Below are positions 18,029-29,010 of a DNA stretch of 64,000 bases, piece after piece. The notes under the pieces were generated by a model. That model made no database searches, was not told where the DNA came from, and worked only from the letters and a program-made list of their open reading frames with translations. Made by a program: the position numbers and the translations under genes. How positions within the stretch are numbered: the first letter of the stretch is position 1; each line of letters opens with the position of its first letter. This DNA comes from Tractidigestivibacter sp050946515 (GTDB lineage Bacteria; Actinomycetota; Coriobacteriia; Coriobacteriales; Atopobiaceae): positions 83,291 to 147,290 of the forward strand of contig NZ_JBMNUX010000006.1 of the NCBI RefSeq assembly GCF_050946515.1, written 5' to 3'.

Positions 18029-19060
18029 ATGGCAGTTAAGGTTGCAATTAACGGCTTTGGCCGCATCGGTCGTCTGGCGTTCCGCCAGATGTTCGCCCAC
18101 GAGGGCTCCGAGATCGTCGCAATCAACGACCTCACGTCCCCCGATATGCTGGCGTACCTCCTGAAGTACGACACCACGCACGGTAACTATGCTCGCGATC
18201 ACAAGGTCGAGGCTACCGATCACTCCATCATCGTTGATGGCAAGGAGATCACCATTTACAAGGAGCCCGACGCTTCCAAGCTTCCTTGGGGCGAGCTCGG
18301 CGTTGACGTCGTCCTCGAGTGCACCGGTTTCTACACCTCCAAGGCCAAGGCCCAGGCTCACATCGACGCCGGCGCCAAGAAGGTCGTCATCTCTGCTCCT
18401 GCAGGCAAGGACCTCAAGACCATCGTCTACAACGTCAACCATGAGACGCTGACCGCAGACGACAACATCATCTCCGCTGCCTCCTGCACCACCAACTGCC
18501 TGGCTCCTATGGCCAAGGGCCTGAACGACGCGTTCCCCATCAAGTCCGGCATCATGCAGACCATCCACGCCTTCACCGGCGACCAGATGCCGCTCGACGG
18601 CCCGCAGCGCAAGGGCAACAAGCGTCGTAGCCGCACCTCCTCTGCCAACATCGTCCCGACCTCCTCGGGTGCCGCCAAGGCAATCGGCCTGGTCCTCCCC
18701 GAGCTCGACGGCAAGCTCATCGGCGCCGCTCAGCGCGTGCCCGTGCCCGATGGCTCCACCACGCTGCTCTACGCGGTCGTTGAGTCCGCTGAGCCGCTGA
18801 CCGTCGACATGGTCAACGCTGCCATGAAGGCTTACGCCGAGAAGATCCCCGAGACCTTCGCCTACAACGAGGACGAGATCGTCTCCTCCGACATCGTGGG
18901 CGAGACCCACGGCTCCATCTTCGACGCCACGCAGACCTCCGTCCTGCCCGTCGGTGGCAACGAGTACCTCGTCCAGGTCGTCTCTTGGTACGACAACGAG
19001 AACTCCTACACCTCTCAGATGGTCCGCACCATCAAGTACTTCGAGAAGTTCGTCGCCTAG
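18029..19060 (+). CDS. gap: Glyceraldehyde-3-phosphate dehydrogenase
   Basis: 343 residues from ATG 18029 (AAAGGAG 6 bp before). NAD-binding INGFGRIGRLAFRQ at the N-terminus, the active-site SAASCTTNCLAPM with the catalytic Cys, and HAFTGDQMPLDGPQRKGNKR in the phosphate-binding region. It oxidises glyceraldehyde-3-P to 1,3-bisphosphoglycerate. First gene of the gap–pgk–tpiA block; the terminator-like hairpin after it suggests it is made in excess over pgk and tpiA. Confidence 0.97.
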   Translation: MAVKVAINGFGRIGRLAFRQMFAHEGSEIVAINDLTSPDMLAYLLKYDTTHGNYARDHKVEATDHSIIVDGKEITIYKEPDASKLPWGELGVDVVLECTGFYTSKAKAQAHIDAGAKKVVISAPAGKDLKTIVYNVNHETLTADDNIISAASCTTNCLAPMAKGLNDAFPIKSGIMQTIHAFTGDQMPLDGPQRKGNKRRSRTSSANIVPTSSGAAKAIGLVLPELDGKLIGAAQRVPVPDGSTTLLYAVVESAEPLTVDMVNAAMKAYAEKIPETFAYNEDEIVSSDIVGETHGSIFDATQTSVLPVGGNEYLVQVVSWYDNENSYTSQMVRTIKYFEKFVA

Positions 19061-19086
19061 TTTGGCGCACTCGCTCGGTTTCTAAG

Positions 19087-19129
19087 GGGTGCGGTCGCAG
19101 GTCTAAAGGCCGCGGCCGCACCCTTTTTT
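19087..19129 (+). terminator. Terminator/attenuator between gap and pgk
   Basis: GGGTGCGGTCGC (19087–19098) pairs with GCGGCCGCACCC (19112–19123) over 12 bp with one G–T wobble, followed by six T. It probably reduces read-through from gap into pgk–tpiA. Confidence 0.85.
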
Positions 19130-19161
19130 CTGTTGGAAGCACTATCAGAAGGAGAAGCATC

Positions 19162-20361
19162 ATGGCCTTTACCAAGAAGACCGTCCGCGATGCTGACGTC
19201 GACGGCAAGCGCGTCCTCGTCCGCGTCGACTTCAACGTGCCTCTGAAGGATGGCGTCGTCACTGACGATACGCGCGTGCGCGCTGCCATCCCCACCATCA
19301 AGTACCTCAAGGAGCACAACGCAAAGATCATCCTGATGAGCCACCTTGGCCGTCCTGACGGAACTGGCTATCAGGAGGAGTTCTCCCTGAAGCCTGTCGC
19401 TGGCAAGCTCGCCGAGCTCACCGGCTACGACGTCAAGTTCGTGCCTGACACCTACGGCCAGGTTGCCGCCGACGCCGTTGCCGCCATGAAGCCGGGCGAC
19501 ATCATCCTGCTCGAGAACGTCCGCTTCGACAAGCGCGAGAAGAAGAACGACCCCGAGATCGCCAAGACCCTCGCCTCCTATGGCGACATCTTCGTGCTGG
19601 ATGCCTTCGGCACCGCCCACCGCTCTCAGGGCTCCGTCGTCGGCCCCGCCGCTTATCTGCCCGCGTACGCCGGCTTCCTGCTTGAGAAGGAGGTCGACAC
19701 CCTTACGTCGATCTTCGCAGACCCTGCCCGTCCGTTCGTCGCCATCGTCGGCGGCTCCAAGGTGTCCTCCAAGATCGGCGTGCTTGACCACCTGATCGAC
19801 TCCGCCGACACCCTGATCATCGGCGGCGGCATGGCCTACACCTTCTTCCTGGCCAAGGGCTACAAGGTCGGCACCTCCCTGCAGGAGCCCGACTGGGTCG
19901 AGCGTGCTGGCGAGATGCTGAAGAAGGCAGAGGCCAAGGGCTGCAAGGTTCTTCTCCCCGTTGACAACGTCGTTGCCGACCACTTTGGCGAGGACGCCAC
20001 CGGCGAGGTCGTCGCATCCGACAGCATCCCCGATGACCGCATGGGCATGGACATTGGTCCCAAGACCGTCGAGCTCTACGCCGAGGCCGTCAAGGGCGCC
20101 AAGACCGTCTTCTGGAACGGCCCCATGGGCGTCTTCGAGATGGACCAGTTCGCCAAGGGCACCGAGGCCGTCGCTCGTGCGGTTGCCGAGGTCAAGGCCA
20201 ATGGCGGCACCTCCATCATCGGCGGTGGCGACTCTGTCGCAGCAATCAACAAGTTCGGCCTGGCCGACAAGATGAGCTGGATCTCCACCGGCGGTGGCGC
20301 TTCCATGGAGCTCGTCGAGGGCAAGGCTCTTCCTGGAGTGGAGGCGCTTCTCGATGCGTAA
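19162..20361 (+). CDS. pgk: Phosphoglycerate kinase
   Basis: 399 residues from ATG 19162 (AGAAGGAG upstream). N-domain RVDFNVPLKDG and LMSHLGRPDG bind 3-phosphoglycerate; C-domain nucleotide region includes GGGMAYTFFLAKG and FWNGPMGVFEMDQFAKGT, ending with ISTGGGASMELVEGK. It transfers phosphate from 1,3-bisphosphoglycerate to ADP. It overlaps tpiA by 8 bp, implying translational coupling. Confidence 0.97.
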   Translation: MAFTKKTVRDADVDGKRVLVRVDFNVPLKDGVVTDDTRVRAAIPTIKYLKEHNAKIILMSHLGRPDGTGYQEEFSLKPVAGKLAELTGYDVKFVPDTYGQVAADAVAAMKPGDIILLENVRFDKREKKNDPEIAKTLASYGDIFVLDAFGTAHRSQGSVVGPAAYLPAYAGFLLEKEVDTLTSIFADPARPFVAIVGGSKVSSKIGVLDHLIDSADTLIIGGGMAYTFFLAKGYKVGTSLQEPDWVERAGEMLKKAEAKGCKVLLPVDNVVADHFGEDATGEVVASDSIPDDRMGMDIGPKTVELYAEAVKGAKTVFWNGPMGVFEMDQFAKGTEAVARAVAEVKANGGTSIIGGGDSVAAINKFGLADKMSWISTGGGASMELVEGKALPGVEALLDA

Positions 20362-21118
20362 CAGGATGATCGCTGGCAACTGGAAGATGAACAAGACCTA
20401 CACCGAGGGCGTCGAGCTCGCGAGCGGTCTTGCTGACGAGCTCAAGGACGGCACTGGCAGCGTCGACGTCGTCGTCTGCCCGCCCGCCGTTGACCTCAAG
20501 GGCGTCGCCGAGGTCATCGACCAGAAGAAGGCCCCCTTCGCGCTTGGTGCGCAGAACGTCTATTGGGAGGAGCACGGTGCCTTCACCGGAGAGACCGCTC
20601 CCGACATGCTGACCAACATCGGCGCAACGTACTGCATCATTGGCCACTCCGAGCGTCGTGGCTATTTCCACGAGACCGACGAGGAGATCAACAAGAAGGC
20701 CAAGGCCCTGATGGCTCACGGCATCGTCCCCATCAGCTGCTGCGGCGAGCCGCTTGAGGTCCGTGAGGCCGGCAAGCACGTCGAGTTTGTCGTCGACCAG
20801 ATCAAGAAGGACACCGAGGGCCTCGAGATTGCCGATCCCTCCAAGTACGTCATCGCCTACGAGCCCATCTGGGCCATCGGCACCGGCAAGACCGCCACTG
20901 CCGACGATGCCCAGGAGGTCTGCGGCGCCATCCGCAAGACCCTGGCAGAGATCTTTGGTCAGAAGACCGCCGACGGCATCCGCATCCTCTACGGTGGCTC
21001 CGCCAAGCCTAACAACGTCGCCGGGTTCCTTGAGAAGGACGACGTCGACGGCGCTCTGGTGGGCGGCGCTTCGCTGAAGGCCGACTCCTTCGCCGCCATG
21101 GTGAAGGCCGCCATGTAG
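20354..21118 (+). CDS. tpiA: Triosephosphate isomerase
   Basis: 254 residues. The start at ATG 20354 lies inside the end of pgk, with GGAGG within pgk as Shine-Dalgarno. Catalytic residues are visible: AGNWKMNKT (Lys), IIGHSERRGYF (His) and AYEPIWAIGTGK (Glu), with the phosphate loop ILYGGSAKPNN. It interconverts dihydroxyacetone-P and glyceraldehyde-3-P. A terminator follows at 21146. Confidence 0.97.
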   Translation: MRNRMIAGNWKMNKTYTEGVELASGLADELKDGTGSVDVVVCPPAVDLKGVAEVIDQKKAPFALGAQNVYWEEHGAFTGETAPDMLTNIGATYCIIGHSERRGYFHETDEEINKKAKALMAHGIVPISCCGEPLEVREAGKHVEFVVDQIKKDTEGLEIADPSKYVIAYEPIWAIGTGKTATADDAQEVCGAIRKTLAEIFGQKTADGIRILYGGSAKPNNVAGFLEKDDVDGALVGGASLKADSFAAMVKAAM

Positions 21119-21145
21119 CCTTTGGTCTCACTTTCCAGACCTTGT

Positions 21146-21180
21146 GGGCCGCACGCTTATTTGGCGCGCGGCCCTTTTTT
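21146..21180 (+). terminator. Terminator after tpiA
   Basis: GGGCCGC (21146–21152) pairs with GCGGCCC (21168–21174) and is followed by six T. Confidence 0.85.
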
Positions 21181-21399
21181 GACTGAAGCGGTGGGGGAGC
21201 GACGCCACCTTTGGGAAGGTCGACGATTCCCCTTTTCGGGACGTTGCTTCCGGGCCATCAAACTTCTCTCACATGGCCGTTTGCGATACTTCTGCGCTTT
21301 GGCAAACGATTGTGGTAATGTAGCAAAGTACATGCGAACTGGGGCAGCGTGCCGATGTGCGCTCAAAGCCCGCACTGTCACCTAGAGGAGACCACAATC

Positions 21400-21654
21400 G
21401 TGAGTGTTTTGAACATCATTCTTACCGTCCTGCTGTTCATTTCGGGACTGCTTTGCATTGCGCTCGTGCTTATGCACTCGGGCAAAGGAACGGGCGTCTC
21501 GGATATGATTGCCTCCTCCATGTACAACGCCAACTCTGGCTCTGGCGTCTGGGAGAAGAACCTCGACCGCCTTACCATCATCTCCGCAACCATCTTCGGC
21601 GTTTGCGTTCTCGTGATGGCCATCACATTCCCCACCGGCACCATCGGGCTGTAG
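21400..21654 (+). CDS. secG: Preprotein translocase subunit SecG
   Basis: 84 residues from a GTG at 21400 with AGAGGAG 9 bp upstream. Two membrane helices flank a short glycine-rich loop: an N-terminal helix (LNIILTVLLFISGLLCIALV), MHSGKGTGVSDM, then ISATIFGVCVLVMAITF. SecG assists SecYE in protein export. It has its own 5' region of about 220 bp and its own terminator, so it is likely a separate transcript even though it keeps its usual place after tpiA. Confidence 0.95.
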   Translation: MSVLNIILTVLLFISGLLCIALVLMHSGKGTGVSDMIASSMYNANSGSGVWEKNLDRLTIISATIFGVCVLVMAITFPTGTIGL

Positions 21655-21681
21655 GCAGGGGAGACAAAGTATCGAATATCT

Positions 21682-21729
21682 GATGCGGAAGATACACCTT
21701 TACGGTCTCTTCCGCATCTTTCTATTTTT
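21682..21729 (+). terminator. Terminator after secG
   Basis: GATGCGGAAGA (21682–21692) pairs perfectly with TCTTCCGCATC (21708–21718), followed by a T-rich tract. An 11-bp stem with a 15-base loop. Confidence 0.88.
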
Positions 21730-21791
21730 AGCCATCTTGCCGCTCAGCTAGTTGAAACGTTTGTTACAGAACGGCACGGTTTCTAGATTAT

Positions 21792-21809
21792 TTCTAACAA
21801 GTGTTAGAA
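21792..21809. promoter_or_regulatory. Palindromic operator candidate upstream of the opp operon
   Basis: TTCTAACAAGTGTTAGAA has perfect 8-bp arms around AG, in the AT-rich leader 134 bp before the first permease gene. TAGAAT inside its right arm could serve as a -10 element, so a bound repressor would block transcription. The core AACAAGTGTT also occurs in the SOS-like box at 61955, but here the outer bases are TAAC/GTTA and not GAAC/GTTC, so LexA is not implied. Confidence 0.45.
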
Positions 21810-21942
21810 TTATTTCCGTTGTATTTATCGCGCCCGCGATGAATAGCCTTTCTAAGAGCTGGGGCGATGTCGCCCTGCCTTGCCTTCCATTCCCCTTATG
21901 GGCATGGTTTGCACCGCATTATCGGAAGAAGAAGGAGTCCCC

Positions 21943-22932
21943 ATGGCACGATTCGTCTGGTACATTACCAAGCGAGTCCTCAACTACATCGTGATGATTT
22001 TCGTCGCGACGTCGCTGACGTATTTCCTTGCGTGCACGTTCATGAACCCACGCTCCAACTACGAGTCCAAGACGCCTCGCCCGCCGCAAGAGTCAATTGA
22101 GGCGTCGCTTGACAAGGCGAACCTGAACGACCGCACCCCCATCTTTGAGCGCTATCAGCGTTGGCTTGGCGATGTCCTTCAGGGCAACTGGGGGCTTACC
22201 CCCGACGGCGGCTCGGTTAACGACGAGATTGCCTCCCGCATTCCCGCATCCGTGCAGCTCATGCTTCTCTCGACGATCCTTTCGATTGTGATTGGCGTGA
22301 GCCTCGGCGTCTACACGGCCCAGCGGCAGTACCAATGGCAAGACCGATTCTGGAGCGGCTTGGCGTCAGTCTTCCTTGTCATTCCGACTGTCGTTCTTGC
22401 AATCTTGGTCGTCTTCATCGCCATTGAGATAAACAACGCAACCGGTATGCGCATCTTCTATGTGACCGGGCTTTCAAGCTATGAAGGCAATGACCTGTGG
22501 CTCGAGTTCATCGACCTTATGCAGCACCTCTTCTTGCCCACCGTCGTGCTTACCATCATCAGCTCCGTGAGCTATCACCTGAACCAGCGCACCTATCTTC
22601 TCGATGAGATGCATGCCGACTACGTGCGCACGGCACGCGCAAAGGGCCTCACCAAGAAGCAGGCCATCCGCAAGCACGCGCTTCGCGCTTCCCTGATTCC
22701 CACCTCTGTCAACGTGGCCTTCTCCATCGCCGGCATCTTCACGGGCGCCGTCATGACCGAGAAGATCTTCGCCATCCACGGCTTGGGCGAGTACTTCGTG
22801 AACTGCATCAATGACAACAACATCAACGGTGCCGTCGCCGTAGCGGCGTTCTCTGGCGTGTGCACCCTGGCCGGCGCGCTTTTGGCGGACCTCTTCGCCG
22901 CTGCGCTCGACCCTCGAATCAAGATGAGCTAA
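21943..22932 (+). CDS. Oligopeptide ABC transporter permease, OppB type
   Basis: 329 residues from ATG 21943 (GAAGGAG 6 bp upstream). One N-terminal membrane helix (LNYIVMIFVATSLTYFLACTF), an extracytoplasmic domain containing RYQRWLGDVLQGNWGLTPDGG, then five further hydrophobic segments. The EAA loop is DYVRTARAKGLTKKQAIRKH. First gene of a four-gene operon (permease, permease, double ATPase, binding protein). Probable substrate is short peptides; nothing in the context points to another solute. Confidence 0.92.
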   Translation: MARFVWYITKRVLNYIVMIFVATSLTYFLACTFMNPRSNYESKTPRPPQESIEASLDKANLNDRTPIFERYQRWLGDVLQGNWGLTPDGGSVNDEIASRIPASVQLMLLSTILSIVIGVSLGVYTAQRQYQWQDRFWSGLASVFLVIPTVVLAILVVFIAIEINNATGMRIFYVTGLSSYEGNDLWLEFIDLMQHLFLPTVVLTIISSVSYHLNQRTYLLDEMHADYVRTARAKGLTKKQAIRKHALRASLIPTSVNVAFSIAGIFTGAVMTEKIFAIHGLGEYFVNCINDNNINGAVAVAAFSGVCTLAGALLADLFAAALDPRIKMS

Positions 22933-22942
22933 GGAGATGGCC

Positions 22943-23992
22943 ATGGAAGAGCAGAACAAGCAAGAGCAGGAGCAGGGCCAGCAGCTCACCAACGCCCAGC
23001 TTGAGCTCGAGGCTGACGCGGCCGGTCCTTCTCAGGTCAAGCGAATCAGCTACGCGGGCCTTATCGCCCGAAGGTTCTTTAGGCAGCCGAGCGCCATCGT
23101 GGGCCTCGTCATCCTGGTGTTTTTGGTGCTGGTCGCCATCTTTGGCCCCTTCATCTGCGAGTACGACTACCAGACGCCCGACTTCACGTCTATCAGCCAG
23201 CCCCCCAGCGCCAAGCACTGGTTTGGCACGGATGGCGGCGGCTTTGACCTCTTTGCCTGCGTCGTGCACGGCCTTGGCCGCTCGCTCGTGATTGGCATCA
23301 CCTACGCAGTCCTCACGATGATCATCGCGGCCTTCGTGGGCACAGCCATCGCCTATGCTCGCGGCTGGGGCGAGAAGGTCGGCATGTGGATCCTGGACAT
23401 GCTCCTTGTTATCCCGAGCTTCCTTCTCGTCGCAATGATCGTTCGGTCTTCCTCTGGCACCACGGGTTGGGTCGTGCTCATCCTGGGTCTGACGGCATTC
23501 GGCTGGATTGGCTATGCGCGAGTGCTTCACACCATGGCGCTTTCGCTCCGCGAGCGTGACTACGTGCGCGCCGCCAAGTACATGGGTGTCTCGCCGATCA
23601 AGATCATCGTCCGCCACCTGATCCCCAACCTGGGCTCCATCCTGATTATCGAGACGGTGCTGGGCGTCATCAGCGGCATCAACTCCGAGACGGCTTACAG
23701 CTTCCTCGGCCTGGGCATCAAGGCCCCTGACACCTCGCTCGGCTACATCCTTTCGCAAGGCTCCTCTGCAATGATCTCCGCCCCATGGATGGTCCTTATC
23801 CCGTCCATCGTGCTGATCGTGCTCTGCGTGAGCATGCAGCTCATCGGCGACGGCCTGAGAGACGCCTTCGACCCGTATTCTCGCGCTGCTGGCAAGGTCA
23901 GCGACGAGGAGTCCAAGAAGGACGAGCAGGAGACCGCCGAGGTGGCCGAGACAACGGCTGCCGAGAATGTCAACGAGAACGGCAACGAGTAG
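22943..23992 (+). CDS. Oligopeptide ABC transporter permease, OppC type
   Basis: 349 residues. The ATG at 22943 is chosen because AAGGAG is 6 bp upstream; an in-frame ATG at 22937 abuts that site and is unlikely. N-terminal Glu/Gln-rich cytoplasmic tail, then RRFFRQPSAIVGLVILVFLV as first helix, GTDGGGFDLFACVVHG, and the EAA loop DYVRAAKYMGVSPIKIIVRH. The C-terminus is a long acidic tail. It pairs with the OppB-type permease 10 bp upstream. Confidence 0.92.
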   Translation: MEEQNKQEQEQGQQLTNAQLELEADAAGPSQVKRISYAGLIARRFFRQPSAIVGLVILVFLVLVAIFGPFICEYDYQTPDFTSISQPPSAKHWFGTDGGGFDLFACVVHGLGRSLVIGITYAVLTMIIAAFVGTAIAYARGWGEKVGMWILDMLLVIPSFLLVAMIVRSSSGTTGWVVLILGLTAFGWIGYARVLHTMALSLRERDYVRAAKYMGVSPIKIIVRHLIPNLGSILIIETVLGVISGINSETAYSFLGLGIKAPDTSLGYILSQGSSAMISAPWMVLIPSIVLIVLCVSMQLIGDGLRDAFDPYSRAAGKVSDEESKKDEQETAEVAETTAAENVNENGNE

Positions 23993-24008
23993 GTAACGGA
24001 GCAGGCAC

Positions 24009-26075
<2,067 letters not shown>

Positions 26076-26228
26076 CGCCTGCGACTGCCGGAGGGTCTCC
26101 TGCAAGGATGGGAGTGCCTATAGAAAGCTTTAAGGTTTTGCTCTGGTATCATTTGGTTACTTGTGAGGACCTGGCAATCGCTTCGTCCTCGCTGGTTTGG
26201 TAAGTATTGGAAGGAAAGGGAGAGCTTT

Positions 26229-28040
26229 ATGAAGAGTTCTAACCTGTCGCGTCGCTCATTCTTGGGCGTCAGCGGTGCCGCTGCCACGTTGATGGGCCTT
26301 GGCCTTGCTGGCTGCGGCGGCTCGTCCGACTCGAGCTCCAGCGACTCGTCGACGACCACGAACGACACCTCCACCACAGGCACCGAGCCTCAGGAGGGCA
26401 GCCCGGCCACCACGGCGCTCGACCAGCTGCCGCTGCCCGAGGCAGGCAAGGCCTACAACAACCCGCAGGAGCGCGACAACGTCCAGGATGGCGGCGAGCT
26501 CGTCCTTCCGTCCGGCGAGATTGGCCCCAACTGGAACATGCTGTCCGTCGAGGGCAACACCGTCGAGATGAAGACCCTCTGGAGCTACTACATGCCCGTC
26601 GACATCTTCATCTCTGACGAGACCGGCTCCACCTGGACGCCCAACCCCGACTTCATCACGAACGTCGACATCCAGGAGAATGGCGATTCCCAGACGGTCA
26701 CCTTCGACCTGAACCAGGATGCCAAGTTCAACGACGGCACCCCGCTCGACTACCGCGCCTACCAGGCAATCTGGACCGTCATGAACGGCAGCAACACCGA
26801 CTACACGCCCGCAGCCACCGACGGCTACGACCGCATCACCTCGGTCGAGCGCGGCGACAACGACTTCCAGGTCGTCATCACCGCCTCCTCGCTGGTCTAT
26901 CCGCCCGAGGCCCTGTTCACGCAGGTCATCCACCCCGACGCCGCCGACCCCGAGGTCTTCAACAGCGGCTGGAACGTCGAGCCGCACGCCGAGTGGGGCT
27001 ATGGCCCGTACACGATCGACTCCGTGTCCGAGACCGAGGTCGTCTACGTGCCCAACGAGAACTGGTGGGGCGACGCTCCCAAGCTGGACAAGATCACCTA
27101 CAAGCAGATGGACTCCCAGGCGCTCTTCAACGCCTTCCGCAACGGCGAGATCGACGCCACCGGTACCGCCCAGTCCGGTTCGCAGGAGATGCTCTCCAAC
27201 TTCAGCTCCATGGAGGACGCCTACGTCCGTCGCGCCAACAGCATCTCCATTGCGTGCATCGAGGTCAACACCACGCGTGACTCTCTGTCTGACATCGCTG
27301 TCCGCAAGGCCTTCATGCAGTGCCTCGACCAGGCCACCATCCGCTCCGTCGTCTTCAACGGCGTGAACTGGGACGAGGACCCCTGCGGCTCGCTCATGTA
27401 TCCGTTCTGGGCCGATGGCATCGAGGACAACCGTCCCGACGACGTCAAGAACATCGCCTCCGCCGATGACGGCATCGCTGCCGCTAAGCAGACCCTCGAG
27501 GACGCTGGCTACACGCTGAACGACGACGGCTACTACGAGAAGGACGGTCAGCAGGTCTCGTTCTCCTTCACCACCTTCGGCGACTCCAACATGGTCAAGA
27601 ACCGCGCCGCTGCCGTCATCCAGATGGCAAAGAGCGCCGGCATGCTGGTCGAGCAGGACGCCAAGGCGTCTTCCGAGTTCTCCGAGACCCTGAGCAGCGG
27701 CGAGTGGGACACCGTCCTCTTTGGCTGGAGCGGCACGCCCACCTCGTTCTGGAACCTCCCGCAGATCTACGGCTCCGATTCCTCTTCCAACTTCACCGGC
27801 TGGGGCAGCACCGAGCTGGACGAGAAGCTTGCCGAGGCAATCACCAAGTCGACCCACGAGGAGCAGATGGCTGCCGTCAACGAGGCCGAGAAGGAGGCCC
27901 TGGAGTCTTACGCCTTCATCCCCCTGTACAACGGCCCCGACGTGGTCGTCACCAAGAAGGGCCTGGCCAACTACGGTCCTGCTCTGTACCACACCGACTA
28001 CGTCCGTCCCGAGGACATCGGCTGGCAGAAGGACGAGTAG
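26229..28040 (+). CDS. Oligopeptide-binding lipoprotein, SBP family 5
   Basis: 603 residues from ATG 26229. The signal has a twin-arginine-like start (LSRRSFLGVSG) and lipobox LAGC near residue 27, then a Ser/Thr-rich spacer and an OppA-type fold (SVERGDNDFQVVI, KITYKQMDSQALFNAFRNGEID). It should be anchored outside the membrane and deliver peptides to the permeases encoded upstream. The position at the end of the operon, after 153 bp of AT-rich DNA, suggests an extra promoter. A strong terminator follows. Confidence 0.9.
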   Translation: MKSSNLSRRSFLGVSGAAATLMGLGLAGCGGSSDSSSSDSSTTTNDTSTTGTEPQEGSPATTALDQLPLPEAGKAYNNPQERDNVQDGGELVLPSGEIGPNWNMLSVEGNTVEMKTLWSYYMPVDIFISDETGSTWTPNPDFITNVDIQENGDSQTVTFDLNQDAKFNDGTPLDYRAYQAIWTVMNGSNTDYTPAATDGYDRITSVERGDNDFQVVITASSLVYPPEALFTQVIHPDAADPEVFNSGWNVEPHAEWGYGPYTIDSVSETEVVYVPNENWWGDAPKLDKITYKQMDSQALFNAFRNGEIDATGTAQSGSQEMLSNFSSMEDAYVRRANSISIACIEVNTTRDSLSDIAVRKAFMQCLDQATIRSVVFNGVNWDEDPCGSLMYPFWADGIEDNRPDDVKNIASADDGIAAAKQTLEDAGYTLNDDGYYEKDGQQVSFSFTTFGDSNMVKNRAAAVIQMAKSAGMLVEQDAKASSEFSETLSSGEWDTVLFGWSGTPTSFWNLPQIYGSDSSSNFTGWGSTELDEKLAEAITKSTHEEQMAAVNEAEKEALESYAFIPLYNGPDVVVTKKGLANYGPALYHTDYVRPEDIGWQKDE

Positions 28041-28072
28041 CTTCCCCGTTTGGCTTTAAGCTGCTAGACATG

Positions 28073-28111
28073 CGGCACCCGGCTTCGCTTTGCGGCCGGG
28101 TGCCGTTTTTT
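28073..28111 (+). terminator. Terminator of the opp operon
   Basis: CGGCACCCGGC (28073–28083) pairs with GCCGGGTGCCG (28095–28105), 11 bp, followed by six T. Confidence 0.9.
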
Positions 28112-28180
28112 GTAGCAGGGGAGAGTAGCGCCGGCCGGCGACCTGCGCTGCTCCGTTGGTCCTTCTTGCCTGGTCCGGAA

Positions 28181-28285
28181 GCCCTTCTCGCCCGGCTTGG
28201 CAGCCCCTTCTCGCCTGGCTCGCCCTTCTCGCCCGGTTCGCCCTGCTCGCCTGGTTCGCCCTGCTCGCCTGGTTCGCCTTCTCGG
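28181..28285. repeat. Tandem 9/18-bp repeat, collagen-like in the minus-strand frame
   Basis: About six tandem copies of an 18-bp unit (plus strand close to TCGCCCTGCTCGCCTGGT) made of two related 9-mers. Read on the minus strand it gives Gly-Glu-Pro-Gly-Glu-Gln/Lys triplets. The open frame around it runs into the opp terminator and binding-protein gene and has no start signal, so it is treated as non-coding. The DNA resembles the Gly-Glu-Lys linker of the Fem–ATP-grasp gene at 1301–1348. Confidence 0.7.
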
Positions 28286-28308
28286 TCGCCAATATCTGCC
28301 TGCTGCCT

Positions 28309-28380
28309 CAGATTAATAAACACCACTCGGGCATATTGGACTTTGAAACGCATAAATGTCGGATGGTGTTTATTAATCTG
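28309..28380. repeat. 73-bp inverted-repeat element, copy 1
   Basis: CAGATTAATAAACACCA (28309–28325) and its exact complement TGGTGTTTATTAATCTG (28364–28380) flank a 38-bp centre. The 17-bp arms are perfect and very AT-rich compared with the surrounding DNA. This is the best-conserved of six copies in the window. Confidence 0.9.
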
Positions 28381-28492
28381 GCGCCAGCCTCCGCTTTCAC
28401 GCCATTCGGCTTTCGCTGGCATCAGATCATGCGGAGATATCCCGCACTTCTCTCCGTGTGGTCCGCACTTTTGCAAGCTGGGTCTCGCCGTG

Positions 28493-28576
28493 GAAATTAA
28501 TAAACACGGCAGGGACAACGCTAGACGTTTTCCGAGTTGAGCAATTCAGTCAGCCATTCTGGTGTTTATTAATCTG
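28493..28576. repeat. 73-bp inverted-repeat element, copy 2 (long centre)
   Basis: AAATTAATAAACAC at the left and GGTGTTTATTAATCTG at the right. The distance from CAC to GTG is 60 bp instead of 48–49 as in the other five copies, so about 11 bp (one helical turn) has been gained in the centre. Confidence 0.8.
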
Positions 28577-28664
28577 TCAATCGGTGCGCCTGCTGGCGTC
28601 GACCGCCGCCTTTCTCGCACGACCAACCAGAATCTGCTTGTTGAAGCAGATGATTTTTCCGAAG

Positions 28665-28737
28665 CAGATTAATAAACACCGCTCTGGCAATCAGACCTGG
28701 TTCACGCGTCCCAGCCGGTTTGGTGTTTGTTAATCCG
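28665..28737. repeat. 73-bp inverted-repeat element, copy 3
   Basis: CAGATTAATAAACACC on the left; GGTGTTTGTTAATCCG on the right with two arm mismatches. The centre starts GCTCTGGCAAT, like copy 4. Confidence 0.85.
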
Positions 28738-28796
28738 GGGCGGGGGAGCTGCTGGCGCGCGATGCGTGGCGTTTACTGCAGCTTGCGTGGCTGTGG

Positions 28797-28869
28797 GGAA
28801 ACAATAAACACCGCTCGGGCAATCCGGTCTGGAGCAAGCGGCGCAGCCGTTTTGGTGTTTATTAGTTTG
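28797..28869. repeat. 73-bp inverted-repeat element, copy 4
   Basis: GAAACAATAAACACC on the left and GGTGTTTATTAGTTTG on the right, with the CACC-to-GGTG span again 49 bp. Centre begins GCTCGGGCAAT and ends CAGCCGTTTT, similar to copy 3. The rest of 28112–28961 holds no gene that I can support. Confidence 0.85.
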
Positions 28870-28961
28870 GTGCCGGAGGGCAATCTGCTGAAGCGGGTGC
28901 GGGTGCCGCGTGGCGGGCGGACTCCGCCAAAGCGAGAATCAAGAAATCTCGCAAATCACAC

Positions 28962-28989
28962 TTGCCCTGAGGGTCGTCTGTGTTAATAT
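28962..28989 (+). promoter_or_regulatory. Promoter of tRNA-Leu
   Basis: TTGCCC (28962–28967) and TAATAT (28984–28989), 16 bp apart, ending 21 bp before the tRNA 5' end. Confidence 0.6.
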
Positions 28990-29010
28990 GTTCCTCGCGC
29001 TGATGCGCAT

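Noticed and set aside
21655..21942. A riboswitch upstream of the opp operon
   Set aside because: The leader shows a secG terminator and a short palindrome, but no multi-stem aptamer pattern that I recognise.
27949..28518. A 189-codon minus-strand frame with collagen-like triplets
   Set aside because: It runs through the opp terminator and into the binding-protein gene, has no ribosome-binding site, and its triplets come from a simple tandem repeat.
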